A DNA stretch of 64,000 nt from Kribbella pratensis (GCF_004366075.1 NZ_SODU01000002.1:822647-886646), one strand, 5' to 3'. Shown: positions 24,366 to 32,256, numbered from the stretch's first letter. Made by a program: numbers and translations. The notes: generated by a model from the letters alone, not told the origin.

Positions 24366-24688
24366 GTGAGACTCCCCGGACCGGCGACAAGTGGTCCCTG
24401 CTGGTGATTGCGCTGCTGGACAACCGGTGCATGCGGTTCACCGAGCTGAAGAAGACGATCGACGGCATCAGTCAGCGGATGCTCACGGTCACGCTGCGCC
24501 AGTTGGAACGTGACGGCCTGGTCAGCCGGACAGTGCACCCGGTCGTGCCGCCGCGCGTCGACTACGAGCTCACCCCGCTCGGCGTCACGCTGCACGCGAC
24601 GATCCAGTCACTCGTCACCTGGACCGAGACCCATCAGTCAGAGATCGCCACTGCACGGGCCAGGTATGACGCGCTCAGCTCCTCGTGA
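24356..24688 (+). CDS. HxlR-family regulator, N-terminally shortened
   Basis: 110 aa winged-helix protein: GDKWSLLVIALLDNRCMRFTELKK, IDGISQRMLTVTLRQLERDGLV, and VPPRVDYELTPLG are diagnostic. Family members normally have 15-20 more residues, including a cysteine (CP.R.VLDRIGDKW), before GDKWS. Here only ten residues precede it, from a TTG at 24356 that overlaps the MFS start by ten bases. A deletion at the shared promoter is likely, so expression and redox sensing are in doubt. Confidence 0.7.
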   Translation: MTTRETPRTGDKWSLLVIALLDNRCMRFTELKKTIDGISQRMLTVTLRQLERDGLVSRTVHPVVPPRVDYELTPLGVTLHATIQSLVTWTETHQSEIATARARYDALSSS

Positions 24689-25847
24689 AGCTCGCTGGAT
24701 GCCTTGGTACGACGAGCAGCGTCAGCCCCGCGGCGCAGACAGCAAGTCCTGCGATGACGTTGAGCGTGACGGGCAGACCGAGTGCAACCGTGGTCGCGGG
24801 TGCTGCTAGCGCACCGATTAGCAGTGCGAGTGAGTCGGCGGCGAAGAAGATCGCGCTCACGCTCGCGAGCACTTCCCGTGGGGCGGTGCGCTGGATGGTG
24901 GTCTGGGCAGTAATGAGGAGGATGCTGCCGGGGAGGCCGATGAAAGCCGCGCCGACGATCGCGATCGGGATGTTCGGGGCGTTGAAGAGTCCGAAGAACG
25001 CTGCGGCTGTGGCGAGTTGGGTCAGGGTGAGGAGTTCGCGGGTTCCGAGGAGGCGGGCGGCTTTCGTGCTCAGGGCGGCGCCGATGAGGTATCCGGCGCC
25101 GAGGCCGGAGATCAGGTAGCCGACGACGTACCCGGGCGCTTGTAGGCGGTTGACCGTGAACGGTACGAGGAGCGCGGTCAGGCCGGCGTTCGCGGTGAGG
25201 AAGACCGTCTGGCCGACGAGGATGCCGCGCAGGGCGCGGTGCCGGATCGTGGCGCGGAATCCTTCGAGCGGTCGTGGTGGTGCGCCCGTGGTCGCGTGCC
25301 GGCGGGTGCGGACCGTCGCGATGGTTGCTGCTGACAACAAGTAGCTGGCGATGTCGACGGCGAGCACGAACTTGATCCCGGGGCCGGCCAGCAACAGCGC
25401 GCCGAGCGGCGGTGCGGCCAGGCGGATCGCGCTGCTGGTGACGGCGTTGATCGCGTTCGCGGTGGCCAGTTCCTTGCCGGTGCCGACGACCGCCGGGAGC
25501 AGTGCGCGGGCGGCCGGACGGAAGACCGTCGTCGCGGTGTTCTCGAGCAGGATCGCGAGGTAGATCGGCCAGACGTGGTCGCGGTCTGCGAACAGAATCA
25601 GTCCGACCGCGGCCGCGCTGACGAGATCGGCGATCCACATCGCCCGGGCCAGGTTCCACCGGTCCAGCAGTACGCCGGCCCACGGGCCGATGAGGAGCGC
25701 CGGAAGGGCCTCAAGCGCCAAGGTCAGCCCGGTCGCCACCGCCGACCCGGTCAGCGCGAACACGTGGAACGGAATCGCGACCACCAGGAGCCAGGACCCG
25801 ATCCCTGAGATCGCGCCGCTGAACCATAGCCGCCGGAAGTCCCTCAC
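24675..25847 (-). CDS. MFS transporter (MFS_3/enterobactin-exporter-like)
   Basis: 390 aa, about 11-12 membrane segments starting with FRRLWFSGAISGIGSWLLVV, then GLTLALEALPALLIGPWAGVLLDRW (motif A equivalent) and ELATANAINAVTSSAIRLAAPPLGALLL, typical of the MFS_3 exporter family. GTG 25847 places the first helix at once; the frame is open much further upstream but that part has no homology. It is divergent from an XRE regulator. The 3' end overlaps the HxlR gene by 14 bases. Confidence 0.87.
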   Translation of the reverse strand: MRDFRRLWFSGAISGIGSWLLVVAIPFHVFALTGSAVATGLTLALEALPALLIGPWAGVLLDRWNLARAMWIADLVSAAAVGLILFADRDHVWPIYLAILLENTATTVFRPAARALLPAVVGTGKELATANAINAVTSSAIRLAAPPLGALLLAGPGIKFVLAVDIASYLLSAATIATVRTRRHATTGAPPRPLEGFRATIRHRALRGILVGQTVFLTANAGLTALLVPFTVNRLQAPGYVVGYLISGLGAGYLIGAALSTKAARLLGTRELLTLTQLATAAAFFGLFNAPNIPIAIVGAAFIGLPGSILLITAQTTIQRTAPREVLASVSAIFFAADSLALLIGALAAPATTVALGLPVTLNVIAGLAVCAAGLTLLVVPRHPASFTRS

Positions 25848-25857
25848 GCCGCCGGAA

Positions 25858-25876
25858 TCTATCTTGTCGAGATAGA
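25858..25876. promoter_or_regulatory. Palindromic operator between the MFS and XRE genes
   Basis: TCTATCT-TGTCG-AGATAGA is a perfect inverted repeat with seven-base arms, 11 bases in front of the MFS start and about 30 in front of the XRE start. A related half, GAAGATAGGTC, overlaps the XRE start region. The XRE protein at 25910 is the natural candidate to bind it and control both genes. Confidence 0.5.
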
Positions 25877-25909
25877 CAACGGCAAGAGTGTTCTGTGAAG
25901 ATAGGTCGT

Positions 25910-26314
25910 ATGGAGCTTGGTGACGTCCTGCGCGATCGGCGGAAGGCGGCCGGGCGGACGATCGCGTCGGTCGCCGTCGACGCCGGCCTGTCCGTGCCGT
26001 ACATCGCGAACCTGGAGAACGGGCGCGGAAATCCCACGATCGCCGCGCTGGACCGGCTCGCGACTGCGCTCGGGGCGCGGCTCGACGTACGCATCGGCGA
26101 CGAGGCTCCCTCACCGTCGCCGTCGGTCGGCGCCGAACTGGTGGCGGGCTCCGAGCGGGTCGACAGGGTTCTCGCCGCGGTGGCCGGTGGAAGGTCGCGA
26201 GCCGCCACCCGGCGCGAGTTGATCGCGACTCTCGACGCGCTCGCCGTACTGCTGGGCCGTCCGCCGGGCCCCGCTGACCTGAGCCGGCTTCTCGACCTGC
26301 TCCAGCTCGCCTGA
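25910..26314 (+). CDS. XRE-family helix-turn-helix regulator
   Basis: 134 aa. HTH at about residues 5-55: LGDVLRDRRKAAGRTIASVA, AGLSVPYIANLENGRGNPTIAALDRLATAL. The C-terminal half is Ala/Leu/Arg-rich and helical with a 30-residue Ser/Pro linker. ATG 25910 gives the usual MELGDVL start; GTG 25895 would add five residues. It is probably the repressor of the divergent exporter. Confidence 0.87.
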   Translation: MELGDVLRDRRKAAGRTIASVAVDAGLSVPYIANLENGRGNPTIAALDRLATALGARLDVRIGDEAPSPSPSVGAELVAGSERVDRVLAAVAGGRSRAATRRELIATLDALAVLLGRPPGPADLSRLLDLLQLA

Positions 26315-26375
26315 CCCGGCCGCGCTCTCGCTGTCTCGGTCGCGCTGGTTCATCGAGGGTCGTAGGGTCCTGGGT

Positions 26376-27152
26376 ATGGAGATCGGTGCGCGGATCGCCG
26401 CGGCTCAACTGACCGGAGCCGCACGATCGAAACGTCAGGTGGTCGCCGGGCCCCTCGCCGGTCTGCTGCACGACAAGGACGACTGGTACCTGTCCGGCCT
26501 GCTCGCGGCCGAACCTGGTCAGCCGTTCTCGCCGGACGACCTCCCGTGGGCGCTCGACACGATCCGCCAGGCTTTCGCGGCCGAAGGGCGCTGGCTGAGC
26601 GCGGAACTGGTCGAGGAGGCGAACCCCGGTCTGGCCGAGGCGCTCGCGGCGAACGGGATGACGCTCGTGTCCCGCCTGCCGCTGCTCGTCGTCTCACCGG
26701 CCGAGTTGGTCGTGCCAGAACTCCCGGACGGCGTGACGGTGCGCGTCGTGGCGTCGGACGAGGAGCAAGAGGTGGCGAACGCGGTGTCGGCGGAGGCGTA
26801 CGAGATGGATACCGCCGGCTCCGCGTTCAAGCCGGATCCTTTGGATGGCGGAGCAGTTCTCGTGTACGCCGACGACGTACCGGTAGCGACCGCGGCGTGG
26901 ACCGCGGTCGCTGACGAGGTGTCCGAGGTTGCGGGGGTCGGGACGGTTCACAGTCATCGACGGCGCGGGTTCGGTGGCATCGCGACGGCGTACGCGACGT
27001 TGAAAGCGTTCGAGCTGGGTGGGGTGACGCTCGCTTGGTTGACACCGGGGGACGACGGCGCGGACCGGGTGTACCGGCGGCTGGGATATGGGCCCAGGGC
27101 AACGGCTGTGCACCTTGGCGATCCTGGTGGTCATCTGGCCGACTTGCGCTGA
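26376..27152 (+). CDS. GNAT-family N-acetyltransferase
   Basis: 258 aa. The catalytic GNAT domain is the second half (about 115-245): VTVRVVASDEEQEVANAVSAEAY, VLVYADDVPVATAAWTAV, then the acetyl-CoA loop VGTVHSHRRRGFGG and the final strand ADRVYRRLGYGPR. The first 110 residues form a degenerate second lobe, as in tandem GNAT proteins. The substrate is unknown. ATG 26376 is preceded by GGGTCCTGGGT, a weak ribosome site. The next gene begins two bases after its stop. Confidence 0.85.
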   Translation: MEIGARIAAAQLTGAARSKRQVVAGPLAGLLHDKDDWYLSGLLAAEPGQPFSPDDLPWALDTIRQAFAAEGRWLSAELVEEANPGLAEALAANGMTLVSRLPLLVVSPAELVVPELPDGVTVRVVASDEEQEVANAVSAEAYEMDTAGSAFKPDPLDGGAVLVYADDVPVATAAWTAVADEVSEVAGVGTVHSHRRRGFGGIATAYATLKAFELGGVTLAWLTPGDDGADRVYRRLGYGPRATAVHLGDPGGHLADLR

Positions 27153-27154
27153 TC

Positions 27155-27703
27155 ATGACGGTGCGGGCGGAGATTGTCGCCGAGGACGGCTCGGGCTGGC
27201 TCCGGCTTTGCGAGGGCCTGTCTGAGGAGCAGGTGGATCGGCTTGTCGAGCTCTGGGTGGGGGAGGCTGCGTCGCCGCGGGCGTCTGTTGAGCGTCTGCT
27301 GGCCGGCGACAGGAGTGTGTTCGGTGGGGTCCGGTTGACCGATGCTGGAGCACGGGTCGATCCGGGTTGCTGCCTGCTGCTGGAGGACTGGCGGAGTTGG
27401 GTCGGGGTCGAGAGCGGCGGTTGGCCGGACGTCGGGCACGACGGCCCATGGCCGGAACGCGACGCTCTCGGGCTGACGATCTGGCCTCGCGGTGCGGAGG
27501 ACTGGCGTTCGGAGCCGGTGCGCGAAGGACTGCCGGTGCGGGTCCTGTACGGCGAGGTGCCTGAACTGCGCCGCTCGGTCCAGGCCGACCTCTTCGGCTT
27601 CCTCGAGAGCCTGCGACGCTGGGCCAACACCCACTGCCCCGACCGCGCCGCTGCCGTGGTCGCGCACGCCGACCACGTCTTCGCAATCACCGCCCCGGCC
27701 TAG
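27155..27703 (+). CDS. Protein of unknown function
   Basis: 182 aa. It contains SEEQVDRLVELWVGEAASPRA, a central VDPGCCLLLEDWRSWVGVESGGW and several Trp-rich strands, and ends in AAAVVAHADHVFAITAP. No signal or membrane segment. It resembles small actinobacterial proteins that follow regulators or acetyltransferases, but no named family is recognised. ATG 27155 lies two bases after the upstream stop, so it is cotranslated with the GNAT gene. Confidence 0.6.
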   Translation: MTVRAEIVAEDGSGWLRLCEGLSEEQVDRLVELWVGEAASPRASVERLLAGDRSVFGGVRLTDAGARVDPGCCLLLEDWRSWVGVESGGWPDVGHDGPWPERDALGLTIWPRGAEDWRSEPVREGLPVRVLYGEVPELRRSVQADLFGFLESLRRWANTHCPDRAAAVVAHADHVFAITAPA

Positions 27704-27776
27704 CTGACTCCCTGCATACACGTTTCCTGGCACGCCGATCATGTGATGTTTCCCCTTGTGGATAAGGGAAAACAGC

Positions 27777-27821
27777 CTGGCACCTTGTCTCCATGAAGCA
27801 TAGAATCGAACACATGTTCGA
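27777..27821 (+). promoter_or_regulatory. SOS-box promoter of the DUF222/HNH gene
   Basis: TCGAACACATGTTCGA (27806-27821) is a perfect LexA site of the Gram-positive/actinobacterial type (TCGAAC-N4-GTTCGA). It overlaps the last base of a -10 box TAGAAT (27801-27806), with CTGGCA (27777-27782) 18 bases upstream as -35. Transcription would start at about 27813, so the ATG at 27814, inside the box, is the likely leaderless start. Damage-inducible expression under LexA is expected. Confidence 0.75.
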
Positions 27822-29814
27822 GGAAGATCTGGAGTCGCTCCCGACCCGCGACCTGCTGGAAGGCGCCGCCGAATGCCGCGCCATCGCCAGCCGGGCCGAC
27901 GCGCGGCTGCTGGAATGCGCCCAGGTCTACGCCGACCGATTCCACCCCTCCGTCTGCGAACCCCGCCCGACCCGCCGCGCCGGCGACGGCCGCGAACGCG
28001 CCGTGGTGCTCGGCGGTGACGGCTGTCCGGAGATCGCCGAGTTCGCGATCGCCGAGTTCGCCGTCGTCATCGGGGTCTCGCCCGGCATCGGCCGCGACCT
28101 GCTCGCCGACGCCCTCGCCCTCCGCCACCGCTTCCCCCGCACCTGGACCCGCATCCAGGCCGGCGACGCCACCCCCTGGAAAGCCCGCCAAATCGTTCGG
28201 GCCTGCACAAAACTCGACCACGCCGCCGCGGAATACGTCGACCGCAAGGTCGCCGCGATCATCGACACCATCTCCCCGTACCGGCTGGAAAAGATCGCCC
28301 GCGCCGCCCGCCACCACGCCGACCCCACGCGCGCCACAGACGAGGCCACCGACGCCGCCGACGACCGCGGCGTGCACATCGGCCGCGGCGACGCCCACGG
28401 CAACAAAACCATCTACATCAAAGCCGCCGCCGCAGCCGTCAACCGCTGCAACGCCACCATCACCGACATCGCCGAAGCCCTCAAAACCCTCGGCGACACC
28501 CGCCCGGTCCAACACCGCCGCGCCGAAGCCATCGACATCCTCGCCGACCCCCGCTTCACCCAAGAACTCCTCACCCAAGCCCACAACCAACCCCACCCAA
28601 CCCCGCCAGACACCAAGCACGAACCCCCAACACCCGACAACCCAACGATGCCGGAGGACGCGGCGGCGCAAGACAACTCAGTGGTGCAGCATCCAGTGGT
28701 GCGGGACGACGCGGTGGTGCAGCACCATGCGGCGGGGCCGAACGGTGCGCTGGGGCATGGCAGCCCGGCGGTGCAGGACAGCCCAGCGGTGCAGGACAAC
28801 GCGGTGGTGCTCGAGCCAGCAGCCTCGCTCGAGACACCGGACTCTCTCGAACGTGCGGGGTCGCTCGAACCACTGGACTTGCCGGAGTCGCCGGGGTCGC
28901 TCGATCTGCTGGAGCCGGCGGGTCCGCCGGACGATCCGTGGCTGGAAGCCGCAGCGCCGTACAACCCCGACCCACCAACCGACCCGTTCGACCGACGGAC
29001 ACCATCCGAACCCGCCCACTCACGAACCGAACCCGGTGAGGGTCCGGCGATAGATGCTGCCGCGCTGCGGTCGCTCCGCGCCCGGCTCGCGCAGATCAAG
29101 AACGACGCCTACGCCAACCCGAGCTACCCCAACCACCCCAACGCCCAGAGCGGTCAGCCCGAACCAGGCGGTCCGCATGGTCTCGGCAGTTCAGGTAACC
29201 CGGGCAGCTCAGGCGAGCTCGCGTGCCCAGAGACTCCAGCGCAACCGGTCGGCGAGACTAAGGGACAGTTGCGCCCGGGGATGGCGCGGACAGGACGGGC
29301 ACGGACAGGACAGGCACGTCCGGGGCAGACCGAGGTGGTCGTGCATCTCACCGATCACACTCTCGCCACCGGAACCGGCGTACTGCGCGCCGAAACCATA
29401 GGACCGCTGCTCGCGACTCAATTGGCCGAGGTCATCGGCTACGGCCCCTACACCGTCAAGCCCGTGATCGACCTGAACGATGCGGTCAGCGTCGACGCGT
29501 ACGAGATTCCCCCCCGCATCCGCGAACGCGTCAAACTCATCCACCCCGTCGAACTCTTCCCGTACGGCACCCGCGAAACCACCAACACCATCGACCTCGA
29601 CCACATCGAGCCGTACGACCCCCATGGACCCACCGGGCAGACGAGCACCAAGAATCTCGCGCCTCTCGGCCGCTTCGGGCACCGGGTGAAGACCCACGCC
29701 CGCGGCTGGACCGTCCACCGCATCGACTACAAGACACTCAAATGGACCACACCCCACGGCTTCACCTTCCACGTCGACCCCACCGGCACCCACCGAGTTG
29801 ACCCACCGAGTTGA
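27814..29814 (+). CDS. DUF222 / HNH endonuclease-domain protein (13E12 type)
   Basis: 666 aa. The DUF222 domain is about residues 5-250 (LLEGAAECRAIASRADARLLE, VSPGIGRDLLADALALRHRFP, PWKARQIVRACTKL, YRLEKIARAARHHADPT). A variable, repetitive linker (about 265-475, with VVQHPVVRDDAVVQ, SPAVQDSPAVQDN and LE-rich units) leads to a second conserved part and a C-terminal HNH motif (NTIDLDHIEPYD, TKNLAPLGRFGHRVK). The family is a predicted DNA nuclease, often SOS-induced in mycobacteria. ATG 27793 lies inside the promoter, so ATG 27814 is chosen. The last codons belong to a tandem repeat. Confidence 0.88.
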   Translation: MFEEDLESLPTRDLLEGAAECRAIASRADARLLECAQVYADRFHPSVCEPRPTRRAGDGRERAVVLGGDGCPEIAEFAIAEFAVVIGVSPGIGRDLLADALALRHRFPRTWTRIQAGDATPWKARQIVRACTKLDHAAAEYVDRKVAAIIDTISPYRLEKIARAARHHADPTRATDEATDAADDRGVHIGRGDAHGNKTIYIKAAAAAVNRCNATITDIAEALKTLGDTRPVQHRRAEAIDILADPRFTQELLTQAHNQPHPTPPDTKHEPPTPDNPTMPEDAAAQDNSVVQHPVVRDDAVVQHHAAGPNGALGHGSPAVQDSPAVQDNAVVLEPAASLETPDSLERAGSLEPLDLPESPGSLDLLEPAGPPDDPWLEAAAPYNPDPPTDPFDRRTPSEPAHSRTEPGEGPAIDAAALRSLRARLAQIKNDAYANPSYPNHPNAQSGQPEPGGPHGLGSSGNPGSSGELACPETPAQPVGETKGQLRPGMARTGRARTGQARPGQTEVVVHLTDHTLATGTGVLRAETIGPLLATQLAEVIGYGPYTVKPVIDLNDAVSVDAYEIPPRIRERVKLIHPVELFPYGTRETTNTIDLDHIEPYDPHGPTGQTSTKNLAPLGRFGHRVKTHARGWTVHRIDYKTLKWTTPHGFTFHVDPTGTHRVDPPS

Positions 29815-29885
29815 CCCGCCCGAGTTGACCCCGCCGAGGTGAGCCGCCGAGGTGACCCGCCGAGGTGACCCGCCCGAGTCGCCGC
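29793..29885 (+). repeat. Tandem repeat of 13-14 bp across the 3' end of the DUF222 gene
   Basis: About seven units of CCGAGTTGACCCGC, drifting to CCGAGGTGACCCG, begin inside the last codons and continue past the stop. Because units are 13 or 14 bases, gain or loss of one would change the reading frame and thus the C-terminus. Slippage is the likely origin. Confidence 0.75.
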
Positions 29886-30059
29886 GTCCCAGCTGAGTCG
29901 CCCGCGCAGACCCGGACAACCCACCGGGCAGAACGCCGCACCGAACGGTGCTGCCCCCGACGCCACCGTCGAAGCGCCGTTCGAGCCGCTGATAGAGCGG
30001 CCCCCTCCCCGGATGAGGCACCGGGTAGACCCGGATGAGGCGCCGCGCTGATCCGGTTG

Positions 30060-30500
30060 CGTGGCCTGCGTGGGGCGGCGTGACGCCGGGCACGCGTTAT
30101 GCGGGGGCGGGGCAGCGGCGCGGCGCGCGGCGGGCTCCGCGGCGGGGCGTCGCGCGGGGCGGGTTTCTCGCGGCGGGCAAGCGGCGTGGGGCAGGGTGAT
30201 GCCGGGCAGGCGTTATGCGGGGGCGGGGCAGCGGCGGGGTACGGCGACCGCCGCCGGCCACCTCGCCCTCGAAGCCGACGGTGCCGTCACCGGTGCCGGG
30301 TGCGGCGAGGGCGTGGGGCGCCGGGACGTCGCGCGGGGCGGGTTGCTCGCGGCGGGTAAGCGGCGTGGGGCGGCGTGATGCCGCACGGGGCGGCGGCGCG
30401 GGGGCGTGAGGCGGGGCGGGTGTGATGCGAGGGTGGGGTGGCGCGGGGGCGTGAGGTGGGGCTGAGCGTGCGGTGGCGCGGGGGCGTGGTGTGGGGGCGG
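30060..30500. repeat. Gene-free G-rich repetitive region
   Basis: About 440 bases with extreme G bias on the plus strand and no convincing gene. Two related units are visible: GCGTTATGCGGGGGCGGGGC at 30094-30113 and at 30210-30229, and a longer block beginning GTCGCGCGGGGCGGGTT at 30149 and again at 30328. Runs such as GGGGGCGGGGCAGCGGCGGGG could form G-quadruplexes. The interval 29886-30060 also holds nothing recognisable. Origin unknown; decayed repeats are likely. Confidence 0.6.
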
Positions 30501-30502
30501 GG

Positions 30503-31102
30503 TTACTGCGGCTTCTCGGTTGGTTGTAGGAGGCGGGTGATGGTTGTGTGGAGGGTTTTGTTGGCGGTTCGGGTGGTGAGGCGGCCGGTGGATACGGATT
30601 CGCCGGCGGCGTGGCCGAGGGTGATGAGGGTGGTGACCAGCCAGTGGGCGGGGAGGTCGCGGGTGATCTCGCCGGCGCGTTGACCTCGGCGGATCAGGCG
30701 CTCGAAGCGGTCCGCCACTGGGTCGTGGCGCTCGTCGTGGGTGCGGCCCGGCGGCGTGTTGTGGGATAGGTGTAGCAGGAGCGGGTGGCGTTCGAACGTT
30801 CGCCAGGCCAGGTCGACGAGGCCTAGGACGTTGCCGAGAGCCGGGCCTTGGTCGAGGTCGAGTGCGTCGATCGCTTCGAGGGTCTCAGCGGTGAGCTCGT
30901 CGAGGGCGGCGTTCAGCAGTACGTCGCGGGACGAGAAGTGCGCGTACACGGTCTGCCTGGTGACGTGGGCCGCCTCGGCGATCCGTTCCAGGCTCGCGTC
31001 GGGCTGCTCGTCGAGCAGGGCGATCGCCGCGGCCAGGATCGCCGTACGGCTTCGGTCCGCGTCCGCTCGGCGCCGGCGTCGTACCGGCTTGTTCTCTGAC
31101 AC
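30503..31102 (-). CDS. TetR-family repressor
   Basis: 199 aa. The DNA-binding domain is about residues 14-60: SRTAILAAAIALLDEQPDASLERIAEAAHVTRQTVYAHFSS is the TetR HTH. The C-terminal half is a ligand-binding helical domain with AWRTFERHPLLLHLSHNTPP. The GTG at 31102 (VSENKPVRR) is chosen: a -10 box lies seven bases upstream, and the longer alternative would overlap the divergent gene. It probably represses itself and the SnoaL/HMA pair through two identical palindromes. Confidence 0.9.
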   Translation of the reverse strand: MSENKPVRRRRRADADRSRTAILAAAIALLDEQPDASLERIAEAAHVTRQTVYAHFSSRDVLLNAALDELTAETLEAIDALDLDQGPALGNVLGLVDLAWRTFERHPLLLHLSHNTPPGRTHDERHDPVADRFERLIRRGQRAGEITRDLPAHWLVTTLITLGHAAGESVSTGRLTTRTANKTLHTTITRLLQPTEKPQ

Positions 31103-31145
31103 CTTGTCAAGGTTAGTGGAACGACTTATCTTTGACAGCATGTCA
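31097..31145. promoter_or_regulatory. Two TetR operators and a symmetric pair of leaderless promoters
   Basis: TGACA-N3-TGTCA occurs twice, at 31097-31109 and 31133-31145, 36 bp centre to centre. Plus promoter: TTGTCA (31104-31109), 16 bases, TTATCT (31126-31131), start near ATG 31140. Minus promoter: CTGTCA (31138-31133), 17 bases, TAACCT (31115-31110), start near GTG 31102. Each palindrome covers the -35 of one promoter and the start codon of the other gene, so one repressor can close both. Confidence 0.65.
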
Positions 31146-31520
31146 GATTTAAGCGCACGGGAGTTCGTGGCGGACTTCTTCGAGTCGTTCACCCGGGAGG
31201 TCGTCGCAGGGGGCGACGCGGCGACGGTCGTGGACCGGTACTACACGCCTGACATCGAGCAGGTCGCCGACGGCATCACGCTCGACCGGCAGCGGCTGAT
31301 CGACCACCTCCGACCGGTGCGGAAGAATGTGGTCTCCTGCTCGTACGACGTGCACGAGGCGATCCGCACGAGTGATCGGGTGGCCGCGCGATTCACGATC
31401 CACGCGGAGCTGCGGCGCGGGCGGAAGATCTCGACCGAGGTGTATCTGTTCGGCGAGCTGGCCCCGGACGGCCGAATGCGCCGTACGACGCAGGCGACGC
31501 GCGATGTGAGTGCGTCATGA
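31140..31520 (+). CDS. SnoaL-like / NTF2-fold protein
   Basis: 126 aa: REFVADFFESFTREVVAGGDAATVVDRYYTPDIEQVADG, then IDHLRPVRKNVVSCSYDVHE and AARFTIHAEL.RGRKISTEVYLFGEL, the NTF2-like alternation of one helix pair and a curved sheet. Such folds bind small ligands or form dimers; no catalytic residues can be assigned. The ATG at 31140 lies inside a TetR operator and next to the predicted transcription start, so it is leaderless. Its stop overlaps the copper-chaperone-like gene by four bases. Confidence 0.75.
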   Translation: MSDLSAREFVADFFESFTREVVAGGDAATVVDRYYTPDIEQVADGITLDRQRLIDHLRPVRKNVVSCSYDVHEAIRTSDRVAARFTIHAELRRGRKISTEVYLFGELAPDGRMRRTTQATRDVSAS

Positions 31521-31717
31521 CAACGTTTCGGGTGCTGGGGATGACGTGCAGCCACTGCGTCGGGTTCGTCACCGAGGAGCTCGAGACGCTGCCCGGTGTC
31601 GAGTCGGTCCAGGTGGATCTGCCGACCGGAATGGTTGCCCTGGTCACCGATCGGCCCGTCGACCCGGCCGCGATCCGGACCGCTGTGGAGGCGGCCGGCT
31701 ACGAGGCCGAGGTGTGA
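31517..31717 (+). CDS. Heavy-metal-associated (CopZ-like) protein
   Basis: 66 aa, a single HMA domain. The metal site is GMTCSHC, and the ferredoxin-like fold is visible in TTFRVLGMTCSHC, VTEELETLPGVESVQVDL and AIRTAVEAAGYEAEV. It is typical of a copper(I) chaperone, but there is no CopA ATPase or CsoR nearby; instead it is cotranslated with a SnoaL-like protein under a TetR repressor, which is unusual. Its 3' end overlaps the convergent DHFR-fold gene by 19 bases. Confidence 0.88.
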   Translation: MTTFRVLGMTCSHCVGFVTEELETLPGVESVQVDLPTGMVALVTDRPVDPAAIRTAVEAAGYEAEV

Positions 31718-32256
31718 CGAGCCGCGCGACGGTAGGTGAGTAGGGCGACGCCGCTAGGGAAGGACCGAGAGTCGGTCAACGTCAGCGGCAGTGGTGAGTT
31801 GTCCGGGAAGAGGCGGCGGCCGGTGGCGATGACGGTGGGGTAGATGAACAAGCGGTACTCGTCGACGAGCTCCGCCGCGATCAGTTGATGGGTGACGTCG
31901 ATGCTGCCCGTGCAGATGATGTCCCCGCCGGTGGTGTCCTTCAGGCGGCGTACGTCGTCCAGCCCGCGAAGAACCGTGGTCGGTTCCCATCCCGGATCGT
32001 CCAGTGTCGAGCTCACGACGTACTTCTGGACTCGGTTCAGGTACGCCGAGATGCCCGACGAATCGTCCGTCTGGGCAGGCCAATAGCCGCGCATCTGCTC
32101 GAACGTCACGCGGCCGGTCAGGAACGCGTCCGCTCGCGTCATCTGTTCGCGCAACGCGTCGAGTACCTCCGGTCCGCTGTCGGCCGGTCCGAACCAGTCA
32201 CCCGCTTCGATCACACCGTCGACGGTGACGTTCTGGGTGACGATCAGGTCGCGCAT
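31699..32256 (-). CDS. Dihydrofolate reductase-fold (RibD C-terminal-like) protein
   Basis: 185 aa. The start MRDLIVTQNVTVDGVIEAGDWF, ADAFLTGRVTFEQMRGYW, and LKDTTGGDIICTGSIDVTHQLI with DEYRLFIYPTVIATGRRLF are diagnostic of the RibD_C family of NADPH-type reductases. Many actinobacterial paralogues have no known substrate and are not true folate enzymes. ATG 32256 has AAGGAGGATC in front, a very good ribosome site. Confidence 0.9.
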   Translation of the reverse strand: MRDLIVTQNVTVDGVIEAGDWFGPADSGPEVLDALREQMTRADAFLTGRVTFEQMRGYWPAQTDDSSGISAYLNRVQKYVVSSTLDDPGWEPTTVLRGLDDVRRLKDTTGGDIICTGSIDVTHQLIAAELVDEYRLFIYPTVIATGRRLFPDNSPLPLTLTDSRSFPSGVALLTYRRAARHTSAS

